The notes below the pieces were generated by a model, which saw only the letters and a list, made by a program, of their open reading frames with translations, made no database searches and was not told where the DNA came from. Both the position numbers and the translations under genes were made by a program. 64,000 bases of DNA, taken from assembly GCF_034259105.1 (NCBI RefSeq), contig NZ_CP139478.1:1725001-1789000 (forward strand), given 5' to 3'. Of the stretch, positions 18,327-28,402 are shown one piece after another; the first letter of the stretch is position 1, and the number at the start of each line of letters is the position of its first letter. Source of the DNA: Limosilactobacillus reuteri. Lineage in GTDB: Bacteria; Bacillota; Bacilli; Lactobacillales; Lactobacillaceae.

Positions 18327-19022
18327 TTAAGACATGAACAACCGTGATTCTTGTGTTTCGTGATTAATCTGTGCCATCTCAAGTCCCGGAGCATTAGCAC
18401 CAATGTAGGACGCATCTAATTTCATTACCCGCTTATATAATGGCTTTAATAACTTAATTAGGTCGTTTAAAATTACTTGTCCTTCACGCTGCCCTAATGG
18501 AATTGCTCGAACCGCATTCAAAACCAGCGTTGAAGCAACACTATAACCATACATTAAGAACGCATCCATCAATGGAACACCTTTATAATGAGCAAACATT
18601 GAGAAGACGATTGCGGGGTTTCCATACGCTTTGCCATCTTCAATTGCTTTCGCATATTCTTTTAGGTGCGGAACCTTATCGCCGTAAATTTTATCGATTA
18701 AAATAATCATTTGGTGAGCGATTAGCTTTGTCCCGTTCCGTGTTTCAGTTGCTAAAGTCGATTTCGTAATCTGGTCATCATATTCAATAAGCTTATCAAT
18801 TGCTTCATAACACAGCTTGACGAGCAAGCCTTCACCAAATCTAAATTGCGAACGATAGTAGTTCTCAAGCCAAATTCGAAATTCAGGAGCTTTTTTAATC
18901 ACATTAGTCCGCAGATAATTTTCCATTCCGAATGAGTGATTAAATGTACCGATTGGGAAGGTCGAATCACAAATTTGAAAAACTTCAAGATAGTTGAGTT
19001 TCTTTGTTAATTCATTTTCCAT
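18327..19022 (-). CDS. ureF: Urease accessory protein UreF
   Basis: UreF is an all-helical protein that acts with UreD and UreG in metallocentre assembly. The 231-residue product begins with the hallmark [19 protein letters not shown] and later has [19 protein letters not shown] and the [10 protein letters not shown] segment of the UreF fold. It starts 13 bases downstream of ureE and precedes ureG by about 26 bases in the operon. No lesion was seen. Confidence 0.92.
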   Translation of the reverse strand: MENELTKKLNYLEVFQICDSTFPIGTFNHSFGMENYLRTNVIKKAPEFRIWLENYYRSQFRFGEGLLVKLCYEAIDKLIEYDDQITKSTLATETRNGTKLIAHQMIILIDKIYGDKVPHLKEYAKAIEDGKAYGNPAIVFSMFAHYKGVPLMDAFLMYGYSVASTLVLNAVRAIPLGQREGQVILNDLIKLLKPLYKRVMKLDASYIGANAPGLEMAQINHETQESRLFMS

Positions 19023-19035
19023 TATCTATCCCTAC

Positions 19036-19485
19036 TTACTTTGTCAAATCGAGGTACTCAAGTGGTTGGTCTAGTTGAACCTTCTTTAATTCATAATTGA
19101 TATCATGCTTATCAAGCATTTTAATAACAACTTTATCGAGGAGCAGTGAGATTTTACCATCCTTAATCTGGACTGGCTTGTGTAAATTGCCAAGGAAGTG
19201 AGCTACAAGACCCATTTCATCAATATCACGTGGCGTTATCTCAATCATTTCATCAGCGATTACGCTCAAGACAAGCAATTGCTTATCGCCAAGCTTAAAG
19301 GCAGAACCATTCTCTAAAATTTGATCTTCATTATCGAGACGAATGCCATATTCATTGCCATGATCTGTCTTTACCCGGAGAATATTTTTCATTAAATCAT
19401 CACTTTTAACCATTGCAGTTTCAATGTGATAACTACCAATATTAGGAATATCATCTACGTTACGATAAACTTCTGTTAAAACCAT
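19036..19485 (-). CDS. ureE: Urease nickel chaperone UreE
   Basis: UreE is a homodimeric nickel carrier. The 149-residue product has the peptide-binding N-domain and the metal-binding domain with [13 protein letters not shown], which contains the interface His found in all UreE proteins. There is no His-rich C-terminal tail, so storage capacity is low. The gene lies after ureC, separated by a terminator-like hairpin that could lower accessory-gene expression relative to the structural genes. Confidence 0.92.
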   Translation of the reverse strand: MVLTEVYRNVDDIPNIGSYHIETAMVKSDDLMKNILRVKTDHGNEYGIRLDNEDQILENGSAFKLGDKQLLVLSVIADEMIEITPRDIDEMGLVAHFLGNLHKPVQIKDGKISLLLDKVVIKMLDKHDINYELKKVQLDQPLEYLDLTK

Positions 19486-19515
19486 AAGTATAAAACCTCT
19501 TTTTATATATTTTTA

Positions 19516-19549
19516 TAAAAGGAGATTGGGGCACGGCTCCCAATCCCCT
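19516..19549 (-). terminator. Terminator-like hairpin between ureC and ureE
   Basis: On the minus strand AGGGGATTGGG pairs with CCCAATCTCCT across a short loop and is followed by TTTTAT. It sits just after the ureC stop, inside the operon. It could act as an attenuator or as a 3'-end stabiliser for the ureABC message. Confidence 0.65.
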
Positions 19550-19567
19550 GGATAAATCTAAATTAGA

Positions 19568-21289
19568 TTAGTATAGGTAGTAACGTTGAGTTAATGGCAA
19601 TGTTGGTGCAGCATCACAAGTGATCAACTCACCATCAATCGTTACTTTGTAAGTTTGTGGATCAATTTCAATTGTCTTTGGAGTGTAATTGTTAAGCTTC
19701 ATGTTAGCCTTAGTAAGACTCCGCGTATTGTGAACAGGTAAGATCGTCTTGTTCAAACCAAGTTGTTCTTTAATGCCATGGTCATATGCATATTGAGATA
19801 CATAAGTTACACATGTGTGGTTAACAGCTCGACCTTCAGCACCGTAAAGGAACCGTTCAAGAACTGGTTCAGGTGTTGGAAGACTTGAACTTGGATCACC
19901 GGCAATACCGTATGTGATCATTCCGTTCTTAATAACCATATCTGGCTTAGTTCCGAAGTACTTAGGATCCCAAATGTTTAAGTCAGCATACTTACCAACT
20001 TCAATTGAACCAACATAATCGGAAATACCATTACAGATAGCTGGATTAATTGTGTATTTAGCAACGTAACGCTTAATCCGGTTGTTATCATCGTACTTGG
20101 AATCGCCATCTAGTGGTCCACGAACCTTCTTCATCTTGCTTGCTAACTGCCAAGTCCGCATTGCAACTTCACCAACACGTCCCATAGCTTGCGCATCAGA
20201 AGTCATCATACTAAGGGCACCCATGTCTTGAAGAACGTCTTCAGCAGCTTCAGTTTGCTTCCGAATCCGTGATTCAGCAAAGGCAACGTCATCAGGAATC
20301 TTTGGATTAAGGTTGTGACAAACCATTGTCATGTAGAACAATTCATCAAGAGTGTTCTTACAATATGGGTTGGTTGGCGTAGTTGATGATGGAAGAACGT
20401 TGTCTTGACCACAGACAACCATAATGTCAGGAGCATGTCCACCACCGGCACCTTCTGTGTGGAATGTGTGAACAGTGTTACCATCGAACGCATTGATCGT
20501 ATTTTCAACGAATCCACCTTCGTTCAAGGAGTCAGTGTGGACAGCGTATTGAACATCATACTTGTTAGCAGCAGCAATTGAGTTTTCAATTCCGGCTGCA
20601 GTTGCACCCCAGTCTTCGTGGGTCTTAATAGCAGCACAACCAGCTTCAATTTGTTCGCCAATTAGTTCTGGACGATCACCAGAACCCTTAGCCATCAATC
20701 CATAGTTAATAGGTGCATTATCAACGGCTTGTAACATCCGATGAGTATACCAAGCACCTGGATTACAAGTAGCTGAACGAGTACCATTGGCAGGACCAGT
20801 ACCACCACCAAAGAGAGTCGTAATACCGTTATCCAAAGCTGCTTGGGCAATTGATGGTGTAATGTAGTGAACGTGTAAGTCAATTCCACCCGCGGTAACA
20901 ATCATTCCTTCACCAGAAATGGCTTCAGTACTTGCACCGACAATGAAATCAACGTTATCCATGACATCAGGGTTACCACCCTTACCAATGGCTAAGATCT
21001 TACCATCACGAATACCAATATCTGCTTTGTAAATACCGGTCCAGTCGATAATAATTGCATCAGAAATAATTAAATCAGCAACCATTGGATTTTCAGCACG
21101 GGTTTCAGTAGCACTAACACCCATACCGTCACGAAGGACTTTTCCACCACCAAAAAGACTTTCTTGACCATGAACTGTTAGGTCTTTTTCAATCTTGGCA
21201 AACAGATCAGTGTCGCCTAGTCGTACACTATCGCCAGTAGTTGGTCCATAAAATGAGGCAAACTGCTCGTGATCCATATCAAAACTCAT
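19568..21289 (-). CDS. ureC: Urease alpha subunit UreC
   Basis: This is the catalytic subunit that hydrolyses urea to ammonia and carbamate at a di-nickel site. The 573-residue length is normal. All key residues are visible: the HVH nickel ligands in [13 protein letters not shown], the carbamylated Lys in [10 protein letters not shown], the His ligands in [10 protein letters not shown] and [16 protein letters not shown], the flap motif [18 protein letters not shown] with Cys-His, and the Asp ligand in [13 protein letters not shown]. The catalytic subunit is therefore intact even though other cluster members carry lesions. In lactobacilli it supports acid resistance. Confidence 0.97.
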   Translation of the reverse strand: MSFDMDHEQFASFYGPTTGDSVRLGDTDLFAKIEKDLTVHGQESLFGGGKVLRDGMGVSATETRAENPMVADLIISDAIIIDWTGIYKADIGIRDGKILAIGKGGNPDVMDNVDFIVGASTEAISGEGMIVTAGGIDLHVHYITPSIAQAALDNGITTLFGGGTGPANGTRSATCNPGAWYTHRMLQAVDNAPINYGLMAKGSGDRPELIGEQIEAGCAAIKTHEDWGATAAGIENSIAAANKYDVQYAVHTDSLNEGGFVENTINAFDGNTVHTFHTEGAGGGHAPDIMVVCGQDNVLPSSTTPTNPYCKNTLDELFYMTMVCHNLNPKIPDDVAFAESRIRKQTEAAEDVLQDMGALSMMTSDAQAMGRVGEVAMRTWQLASKMKKVRGPLDGDSKYDDNNRIKRYVAKYTINPAICNGISDYVGSIEVGKYADLNIWDPKYFGTKPDMVIKNGMITYGIAGDPSSSLPTPEPVLERFLYGAEGRAVNHTCVTYVSQYAYDHGIKEQLGLNKTILPVHNTRSLTKANMKLNNYTPKTIEIDPQTYKVTIDGELITCDAAPTLPLTQRYYLY

Positions 21290-21304
21290 AACTTTACCTC
21301 CTCA

Positions 21305-21679
21305 TTACTTCTCTTCGGGATAACTCTTTTCAAATGGGTATCCATTAAAGGTATCGGCCTTCTTATCAACATCAAGCCACCCATTGACCTTGTTGTTAAA
21401 GCCGAATACACGGCGCTTACCACCAAAATCAATTAGCTTAACGGTTCGCTCTTCACCAGCTTCTAGACGAATAGCAGTACCAGCTGGAATATCAAGGTGC
21501 TCGCCCCAGGCTTGACTACGGTCGAATTGGAGCCCTTCTTCATTAGCTTCATAGAAGTGATATTCTGAACCAACTTGGACAGGACGGTCACCAACGTTTT
21601 TTACTTTGAGTGAAATGTCATCGTAACCAACATTGTATGGAACTTTATCTGATTGTAATTTGTATTCTCCAGGAACCAT
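21305..21679 (-). CDS. ureB: Urease beta subunit UreB
   Basis: UreB is a non-catalytic structural subunit of the urease trimer. The 124-residue product begins MVPGEY and contains the conserved [34 protein letters not shown] and [15 protein letters not shown] segments. It lies 16 bases upstream of ureC and 31 bases downstream of ureA, each with its own ribosome site (GGAGG before the ATG). No lesion was seen. Confidence 0.95.
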   Translation of the reverse strand: MVPGEYKLQSDKVPYNVGYDDISLKVKNVGDRPVQVGSEYHFYEANEEGLQFDRSQAWGEHLDIPAGTAIRLEAGEERTVKLIDFGGKRRVFGFNNKVNGWLDVDKKADTFNGYPFEKSYPEEK

Positions 21680-21709
21680 TTTGTTTCCTCCTTTTATCTA
21701 TGCTAATAA

Positions 21710-22008
21710 TTAACGAATTGGGTCAGTAACAGTAATTAGCTTAGTGCCATCAGGGAATGTTGCTTCAACTTGGATCATTGGGATCATTTCTGGAACACCT
21801 TCCATAACATCATCCTTTGTTAGCCAAGTAGCCCCAGCGTTCATTAAGTCACCCACGGTCTTACCATCACGGGCACCTTCCATTAAACGACTGGTGATTA
21901 AGGCAACTGCTTCTGGTTCATTTAGCTTTAAGCCACGATCCTTACGCTTTTCAGCAACCATTCCGGCTAAACTAATCATCATTTTTTCCTGTTCACGCTT
22001 TGCCTCAT
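21710..22008 (-). pseudogene. ureA: Urease gamma subunit UreA, normal start out of frame
   Basis: UreA is the small structural subunit, normally about 100 residues beginning [17 protein letters not shown]. The visible frame covers everything from [14 protein letters not shown] to the conserved VTDPIR end. The ATG at 22008, which has the ribosome site (GGAAGG), is in another frame and stops after nine codons (MRQSVNRKK). A loss of four bases, or an equivalent change, after the second codon would explain this. Translation could restart at ATG 21982 or 21979 with only a weak AGGA, giving a product about ten residues short. It may therefore be poorly made rather than absent. Confidence 0.75.
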
Positions 22009-22038
22009 TGTATATCCTTCCTTTCTGCCTAAATTGAG

Positions 22039-22557
22039 TTAGTTAGGCCAGCAGTTCAGGAGCATTAAGAATCCTGGAATCCATGCTGTACAAATTCCTT
22101 CAATAATTCCTAAATATCCTGGAAACTTCCCAAGATTCATCTTTAGATTGTTGGTCAAGAATCCTGTTAACCAGAGAATTCCCCAGGCCCACCAGATGAT
22201 TCCATACATCCAATTTCCACCATAGTTTTGGAAACAAAGAATCCCAGCTGGAATTGAATTGATCGCAACAAATAAACTAAACCAACCATAAAGTCGTTGG
22301 TCGAAATCACAGAGAGTGTTAAAAGCTACATAAAGATAAGTAAATGCGAATAGCAACCCAGTGGCACTGGCATAGAACCAACTTGCCGGTTTATTGTTGA
22401 TAATTCCCCAAGATAACGCAACGATATTAAGAGTTAAACTGAGACCACCGGTAAAGAAGTTCATAACCACAATCGATTTATCCTTTATGTCTTCTACAGT
22501 ATAGAAACCATTACTCATCAGTACCATGCCGACATAAAGCAATATACAACCTAACAA
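22039..22557 (-). CDS. ureI: Proton-gated urea channel, UreI/AmiS family
   Basis: UreI-type channels admit urea at low pH for cytoplasmic urease. The 172-residue product has six membrane helices. I chose the TTG at 22557, since it gives [17 protein letters not shown], very close to the Helicobacter UreI N-terminus, and lies ten bases after AAAGGAGG. The longer frame from 22578 would translate the ribosome site itself. The family residues Trp-Gly in the middle helices and [18 protein letters not shown] near the C-terminus are present. It lies between amt and ureA. Confidence 0.9.
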   Translation of the reverse strand: MLGCILLYVGMVLMSNGFYTVEDIKDKSIVVMNFFTGGLSLTLNIVALSWGIINNKPASWFYASATGLLFAFTYLYVAFNTLCDFDQRLYGWFSLFVAINSIPAGILCFQNYGGNWMYGIIWWAWGILWLTGFLTNNLKMNLGKFPGYLGIIEGICTAWIPGFLMLLNCWPN

Positions 22558-22597
22558 TTCATTTTCGCCTCCTTTCATTGAGACGAGTTAAAGAGTA

Positions 22598-23796
22598 CTA
22601 ATCAATGTCGTATGTCGTTTCATTAAGCAACGTTTGATCAAGACCTTCTTGAATGATTTCATCAGAAGGACGAATATTAGTAATTGCACCTAAAACCTTA
22701 AGTAAGATAAAGGTAATTGCAAACGAATAAGCAGCAACTAAGATAACGCCACCAGCTTGAATCAAGAATTGGTGGCCACTTGCAGCAACACCATTAACGG
22801 TTTTATCTGCCAAGATACCAATCAAAATCGTTCCAGTGAATCCACCAATACCGTGAACTCCCCAAACACCAAGTGCGTCATCCCAGCCAATCTTTTCTTG
22901 AAGACTGACAGCCACATTACAAATGACACCAGCTGCTAAACCAACTAAGACCGCGGAGGCAGGATTGATATAACCAGCACAAGGGGTAATTGTAGCTAAA
23001 CCGGCAACTGAACCAGTTAAAACGTCAATAAAATTAGCCTTTCCACGAACAAACTTGGCATATAAGACCCATACAATCATTCCGCTAGCTAATCCAATCG
23101 CAGTATTAGCAAAAGCCTTGGTAGATAGGGCACCTGCTTTTAAGGCCCCACCTGAATTAAAGCCAAACCAAAGAAGACCTGTCCCGATCGCGGCAGCCAT
23201 CAAATTACTTGGCTTCATTCCCGCTTGCTTTAATTTCCGTTTACCGAGCACAATAATACTTGCTAAGGCGGCAAAACCAGCAGTGGTATGAATAACCGTT
23301 CCACCAGCAAAGTCAACAAAGCCCCATTTTGCTAAGAAACCATTACCCCATACCCAGTGACATACTGGAATATAAACAAGGTATGTCCAGAAAATATCGA
23401 GAAGAATATACCCTTTCATATTCAGCCGTTCTGCAAAGGCTCCACTAATTAATGGAACTGTGATTACACAAAACATTAACTGGAATAGGAAGAATAAAGT
23501 AAATGGAATAGAAGCAGCGTGAACTGAACTTGGTACTAATCCAACATTAGCCAAAGCAAAGTAATCAGAAATCCGTCCGATAACTCCCCCTCATCTTTTC
23601 CAAATGCAAGACCAAATCCACTGTAAATCCAAATCAGTGTAACAATTCCCATTGAAATAAATGATTGCATCATGATATATAAAACACTGCGCTTACGAGC
23701 TAAACCGCCATAAAAGAAAGCGAGGCCTGGCGTCATCAGGCAAACCATTGCCGTACAGAGCATCATAAACGCTGTGTCACCACTATTAATATGCAA
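22598..23796 (-). pseudogene. amt: Ammonium transporter Amt, frameshifted in a G-run
   Basis: Amt trimers conduct ammonium/ammonia. The start is a TTG at 23796 behind AAAGGAGG. The first frame covers the N-terminal helices (TPGLAFFYGGLARKRSVL) and then shifts at a run of five G near 23586-23590. Six G would give a smooth read-through DEGGVIGRISDYFALANVG into the second frame, which runs to the end at 22598. The rest of the protein is complete, including CHWVWG, FAGGTVIHTTAGFAAL and GVWGVHGIGGF with the pore histidines. One lost base in a homopolymer could also be phase variation or a sequencing error. Confidence 0.9.
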
Positions 23797-23970
23797 AATA
23801 TAATTCCTCCTTTACTGCTAATTGATTTATTAATGAAATATTGATAATAAACACGTAATTGCTAAATGATTATTAAATTCTTTTCACTAATATTCACTTT
23901 TTATAATAATGTTTATATTAATTATTAAAATAAACAAGTTTTTTATTTTCATAAAAAATATAACGACTAA

Positions 23971-24006
23971 AAAAGCCTATGAGAATTGATAGTCTCATAG
24001 GCTTTT
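23971..24006. terminator. Bidirectional terminator between amt and the HxlR gene
   Basis: AAAAGCCTATGAGA and TCTCATAGGCTTTT form a perfect 14-base stem with an 8-base loop. It terminates the leftward HxlR transcript before the amt promoter region. Confidence 0.88.
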
Positions 24007-24061
24007 GTTTTATTAGTGTAATTAATTTGATTTATTTTTTTCCGTGTAGAGTTTAGTAAAA

Positions 24062-24456
24062 CTAAATATACTGTTCAACCGTATTTCGATACTTTAATAG
24101 TTCTGTTTGATCCATGGAAGAATCAGGGAGAACAACTTGAGCGCTATCATTGCCACCGTTTTCATCCATTTGTTGACGTCCCCATACTCCCAAAGACATA
24201 ACGAGACGGGCAAATTCTTGACCACCTTCCGTGAGAACAAAACAACCAAATATTTAATCGGACTGATCAAATATTTGGTTTGCAGTTCCTCAATTATTGT
24301 TATCAATTGATTATCATAAATATTAGTCAACAATTCATGTAATTCATCAAAGTCTAACGGTTTTATTCCTAGCCAGAAAAGAGCTTTAGAGTAATCACTA
24401 TTGCGCAAAAGGCTTAAAGAATAAGTAATGCCATGATTAGTTTCTTGATTCATCAT
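24062..24456 (-). pseudogene. HxlR-family transcriptional regulator, frameshifted
   Basis: HxlR proteins are winged-helix DNA-binding regulators, often of redox or aldehyde stress genes. The first frame (from ATG 24456, ribosome site GGGAG) gives the recognition region LDFDELHELLTNIYDNQLITIIEELQ in pieces typical of the family. After KYLVV the frame is lost; the family-like continuation LTEGGQEFARLVMSLGVWG and a tail ending NTVEQYI to TAG at 24062 are in another frame. A single-base change near 24240 accounts for this. The as-read frame gives an unrelated C-terminus ending at 24094. Confidence 0.8.
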
Positions 24457-24531
24457 TAACCCACTCCCGCGTACAAAATATTGTAATAATCATCACAAAT
24501 TATAACATGAGCGAAAAACAATCTCAAAAGA

Positions 24532-24540
24532 CCCCCCCCC
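24532..24540. repeat. Nine-base poly-C tract upstream of the HxlR gene
   Basis: A run of nine C lies about 75 bases before the HxlR start. Such tracts vary in length by slippage. The position is in the promoter-distal region, so an effect on expression is speculative. Confidence 0.5.
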
Positions 24541-24621
24541 TATTTATTTATCAGATTATTAATCTTAAAGACACTTTTATAAATAAAGTCAATTTATACA
24601 ATGAAATCGCTATCAATAACA

Positions 24622-25635
24622 TTATATTGTATATTTACTTTTTAGTAAAATTTGTGCCTCTTTTATTCCAAAGAAATGTGATTTAGGACTACTCATCTTA
24701 TGAGCGATCAATATTTGTTGCGCTTGTTCACACTGTACTTTTGCTAACTCATTTGGCTGGAATATTTGCAGGTAGAATGATAATTGCCGTAATTTAATCG
24801 CTAACTGGCTCCGTGCCTTCGTCAAAGTCACATCCTTAAACTGCTTATAGTCATGAATCATGAAACGGGTTTTCCGGCGTTGTAAAGCATAGTTAATTGA
24901 ATTACTCTTGATCCGGTGAAGGTCTTGAACTGTGAGGCCGTGTTGACGGAGAAGATAATTAAACATCGTAATCTGCTGGTCGACTTGTCGCCAATCCGTT
25001 GCAATATCATCTCGTAATTGCTCAATCTCTTCTTTGGTAAGACGGTGGGTAACTCCTTGTTTTAATTGGTGATATAAGGTTTGCAGATCTTGATAATCGC
25101 GTTGGTGGAGTGGAAGGTCAACCTGACTAAATAAGTTGCATCGCTGGTAAAGGATCGTCCCTTCGTGGTTCTTAAATCCCTGCTGGGCAACAACAAACTG
25201 GAATATCTTTTTTGGAAAACGCCGACCAGCTTGATAAGCCAACAGAATACTATCCATATACAGGTTAATCTCATTAATTCCTGCCTGGATCTCCCTCGCG
25301 ACTTTGTGGGGAATACTTGCATGCTGCTGAAAATGAGAGATGCCCAAAAATAGTTGCCGACCAGTTGTCCGCGAACGTAAGATAAATTGATTCTTTAAAC
25401 GCCGACCACAATCACAATAGAGGTTATCGCCAGGATGATCATGTTGTCGCTGATACCATGGGTCAATTACCATCCCCTGGAACTCCCAATCAGTCTGTTT
25501 GAGATAATGGTGGGTATGAAAACGCGATAGCATCGCATAACGCGTAAATTCACTCAATGCCTGAACCTGGTCTGGCCTTAACTGTTGTAAAATATCTTCT
25601 CGCTGTTGACGGGTCAACGCAATGATTTTGTCCAT
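24622..25635 (-). CDS. Conserved hypothetical protein with a CxCG motif
   Basis: I do not recognise a characterised function. The 337-residue protein is basic, rich in Gln and Arg and probably cytoplasmic. Near residues 72-110 it has LYCDCGRRLKNQFIL followed by GISHFQQHASIP, a pattern of two Cys and one or two His that could bind zinc. The rest is predicted mostly helical, with a Lys/Arg-rich C-terminus. A clear ribosome site (GGGAGGGATGAG) precedes the ATG. It stands alone between the HxlR remnant and a divergent GNAT gene. A role in nucleic-acid binding is possible but only by composition. Confidence 0.7.
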   Translation of the reverse strand: MDKIIALTRQQREDILQQLRPDQVQALSEFTRYAMLSRFHTHHYLKQTDWEFQGMVIDPWYQRQHDHPGDNLYCDCGRRLKNQFILRSRTTGRQLFLGISHFQQHASIPHKVAREIQAGINEINLYMDSILLAYQAGRRFPKKIFQFVVAQQGFKNHEGTILYQRCNLFSQVDLPLHQRDYQDLQTLYHQLKQGVTHRLTKEEIEQLRDDIATDWRQVDQQITMFNYLLRQHGLTVQDLHRIKSNSINYALQRRKTRFMIHDYKQFKDVTLTKARSQLAIKLRQLSFYLQIFQPNELAKVQCEQAQQILIAHKMSSPKSHFFGIKEAQILLKSKYTI

Positions 25636-25751
25636 CCTCTCATCCCTCCCATTAAAAATACTGTATTACTATATCAGAACAAATGTTTGATTTCAAATTG
25701 TCTATTTAATCCTTTTCTGGTAAAATATTTAACTACAAGGAGTGATATTAT

Positions 25752-26282
25752 TTGGATTTAGACATACAGCCCGTGAGGTTGAGTTTAAAAGAATATAAAC
25801 AAGTTAAACAATTATATATGCGCGCATTTCCGAAATATGAGCGAGAACCGTGGACGTGGTTGCTCATCAAGAGTAAGTATCAATGCGCTGACTTTATGGC
25901 CTTTTATGACCAGGAACAGTTTGTTGGATTTGCTTACGTTATTCACAGTCACGGTATGCATTATATTTTGTACCTCGCAGTTAATGATCAAATCCGTTCT
26001 CAAGGATACGGGACACGGATTATTAATGAACTTCGTCGCCTTTACCCTGAGGATTCGCTAGCCTTGGACGTTGAGCAGCCTAATCCCCAAGCGGCAAATA
26101 ACCAGCAGCGGTTACGACGACTTAAATTTTATCGGCGCAATGGCTTTTTCCCAACTCCAAAACTTTTCAAAGAGGAAAAAGTCACTTTCCAAGTTTTAGC
26201 AACCAATAAAAAAATCAACCAACGAAAGATTGATAAGGCCTTCGAGTGGTTCTCATGGCCGCTTGGTTGGTTGATTCAATAA
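25752..26282 (+). CDS. GNAT-family N-acetyltransferase
   Basis: This is a cytoplasmic acetyl-CoA-dependent acyltransferase of unknown substrate. The 176-residue product starts at a TTG (25752) eleven bases after AAGGAGTG. The acetyl-CoA-binding motif is recognisable as LAVNDQIRSQGYGTRIINEL (Q-x-x-G-Y/x-G), followed by LDVEQPN and RRLKFYRRNGFF, as in GNAT domains with the terminal F-Y-x-R-x-G-F motif. It is followed by a strong terminator. Confidence 0.85.
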   Translation: MDLDIQPVRLSLKEYKQVKQLYMRAFPKYEREPWTWLLIKSKYQCADFMAFYDQEQFVGFAYVIHSHGMHYILYLAVNDQIRSQGYGTRIINELRRLYPEDSLALDVEQPNPQAANNQQRLRRLKFYRRNGFFPTPKLFKEEKVTFQVLATNKKINQRKIDKAFEWFSWPLGWLIQ

Positions 26283-26303
26283 ATGTTTCGATTTTACTAG
26301 TTT

Positions 26304-26347
26304 GAGGCTGAGAAAAAGCTTTTTTGCTTTTTCAACAGCCTTTTTTT
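26304..26347 (+). terminator. GAGGCTG-type terminator after the GNAT gene
   Basis: GAGGCTGAGAAAAAGC pairs with GCTTTTTCAACAGCCTT and is followed by T residues. It belongs to a group of GAGGCTG-stem terminators also at 33008, 40352 and 54874. Confidence 0.85.
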
Positions 26348-26417
26348 ACTGTCAAGAAAATAAGGTTTACAAAAGTGTTACAATTTATGTAAGCGGATAT
26401 ATAAAGGGGTGATAACA

Positions 26418-27384
26418 TTGGTAGAACCATTATTTTTAAAGCCAGTCTTTCATGAGAAAATTTTTTTTGGGGGTCGACACCTTGCAACTGATTTCAGTTA
26501 CCAAATTCCAGAAGGGACAATTGGGGAGTGCTGGGCAATTTCTGGACATCCTCATGGGCCAAATATCATCACCAATGGTCAATACAAAGGCCAACTATTG
26601 CCAAAAGTTTATCAGCAACATCCAGAGCTGTTTGGTAATCCACGCTCTTCTGTTTTTCCATTATTAACAAAGATTCTTGATACTAATGCTAGTCTATCAA
26701 TTCAAGTTCATCCCGACGATGCTTACGCCGAAGAACATGAGCACGAACTAGGTAAAACAGAGTGTTGGTATGTCATTCATGCAGAACCTGGAGCTTATTT
26801 AACATACGGACATACCGCAAAAACGCGCGATGAGCTTATTAAGATGATCAATAATCATCAATGGTCAAAACTTTTTAGTAAAAAGCCAATAAAAACGGGG
26901 AACTTTGTCTATGTGCCAAGCGGAACCATCCATGCCTTAAACAAAGGAATTATCGTCTTAGAAACCCAGCAAAGTTCTGATACCACTTATCGGATCTACG
27001 ACTATGACCGTCGAGATAAAAAACAGGTCAGCTACGCCAGCTTCATTTAAAACAAGCAAAAGGCGTGACAACAGTGCCATTTACTGAGCCACAAATTAAC
27101 CCCCGCATCGTCCATGATGATAGTTCAATAATTACTACTTTAATTTCTCAATCTGACTCACCATTCTTACCGTCTACAAGTGGGAGATCAATGATCAAAC
27201 CAGCTTGACCCACGATCATGGTCCCTATACTCTGGTTTCCATTATTGATGGTAATGGAATTTTAACCGTTGATGATCAACAATATTCACTTCACAAAGGC
27301 GATCATTTTATCATCCCCGCAACCGTTAAAAGCTGGACGATGGACGGTACACTTTTAGCCATTGCTTCTGAACCGACAGATTAA
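26418..27384 (+). pseudogene. manA: Mannose-6-phosphate isomerase (class I), two frameshifts
   Basis: ManA is a zinc enzyme that interconverts mannose-6-phosphate and fructose-6-phosphate. The start is probably the TTG at 26418, behind AAAGGGG. The first 210 residues are good (SIQVHPDDAYA, GKTECWYVI, FVYVPSGTIHAL). At an A-run near 27018-27023 one A is missing; the correct frame continues KTGQLRQLHLKQAKGVTT. Near 27170 (ATTCTTACC) another base is missing before TVYKWEIND. The last frame then reads to TAA at 27384 (HDHGPYTLVSIIDG). Two independent losses make reversion unlikely. Confidence 0.88.
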
Positions 27385-28274
27385 TCATTTGCTACCTGCA
27401 GTATTTTAGCTACTTGTTTTACAATATCATGCGGATTCTCCGCTTTAAAAATTAATTTAAACTCAAACGACTGATTGCTTTTCCCTGCCAACGGTAAATA
27501 GCAGATATTTTCAAGGGGGTTCTGAAGGACCTTGATCAACTTTTCGGGATAAAAAGCTAAGGCTTGACCTGATCCGACTAACATCTGCATTTGCTCGTAA
27601 GTCGGCACCCGCAATACTTCAGCAGGTCGCACAATTCCTTGGAGACTACTGGTAAAGGCTTGTTTTAAATATGATGAATCTTCATTACTATAATAGGTCA
27701 CTGGTATTTTCTGAATAGTAGCAAGATCAACTTCACTATTATGACCTAAACGCTCACTTATTCCGATAATCATTCGGTCACGATGGATGGTAACCGTTTG
27801 TAATCCCATTTGTGCATAATTATTATTAAAGCCATAATTATCCATCACAATGGCACAATCAAGGTTACCCATTAATACATCTGAGACCAAATGTTCCACG
27901 CTCTCTTCGCTTACAAAGGCATTTACAGTGGGAGATAACTTAGCAAGCAGTTTATGGATAAAGAGGCCATCAAAAGGCGAAAAATAGCCGATTGACAAGT
28001 TAGTTGCACCCCGATAAGAAAAACGGTGGAGTTCATATTCAGTTGCATCTAGCATATTAATAATTGCCTCACTGCGTTTTTTAAAGAATTCACCAGCTGG
28101 CGTCAAAATGATTTTATTTTTCTTGCGTTCGAACAATTGGGTATGAAGATTTTGCTCTAACCGTTGAATTTGTCGTGAAACAGCTCGTTGTGAGACGTAA
28201 TTCTTTTTCGCTACTTTTTGAAAACTGCCTAATTGAACAACATCCAAAAATAATCGTAATAATTCTTCGTTCAT
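27381..28274 (-). CDS. LysR-family transcriptional regulator
   Basis: The 297-residue product has an N-terminal winged helix (about residues 1-60: LDVVQLGSFQKVAKKNYVSQRAVSRQIQRLE, shown here in part as SQRAVSRQIQRLEQNL) and a substrate-binding-like effector domain. Its stop overlaps the manA stop. It is divergent from a zinc alcohol dehydrogenase with about 130 bases between, so that gene is its likely target. The ribosome site is TAGGAG. The effector is unknown. Confidence 0.92.
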   Translation of the reverse strand: MNEELLRLFLDVVQLGSFQKVAKKNYVSQRAVSRQIQRLEQNLHTQLFERKKNKIILTPAGEFFKKRSEAIINMLDATEYELHRFSYRGATNLSIGYFSPFDGLFIHKLLAKLSPTVNAFVSEESVEHLVSDVLMGNLDCAIVMDNYGFNNNYAQMGLQTVTIHRDRMIIGISERLGHNSEVDLATIQKIPVTYYSNEDSSYLKQAFTSSLQGIVRPAEVLRVPTYEQMQMLVGSGQALAFYPEKLIKVLQNPLENICYLPLAGKSNQSFEFKLIFKAENPHDIVKQVAKILQVAND

Positions 28275-28402
28275 TTTTATCTCCTAGGCGAACATTTTAA
28301 TTCGGGTGTAGACTTCCATTAACAGTCTATACTTTTTCTTTCTAATGCTACAATAATTTTGTTTAATATCCAGAGTATTTATATTGAAAGGAAGAGCCAA
28401 AT

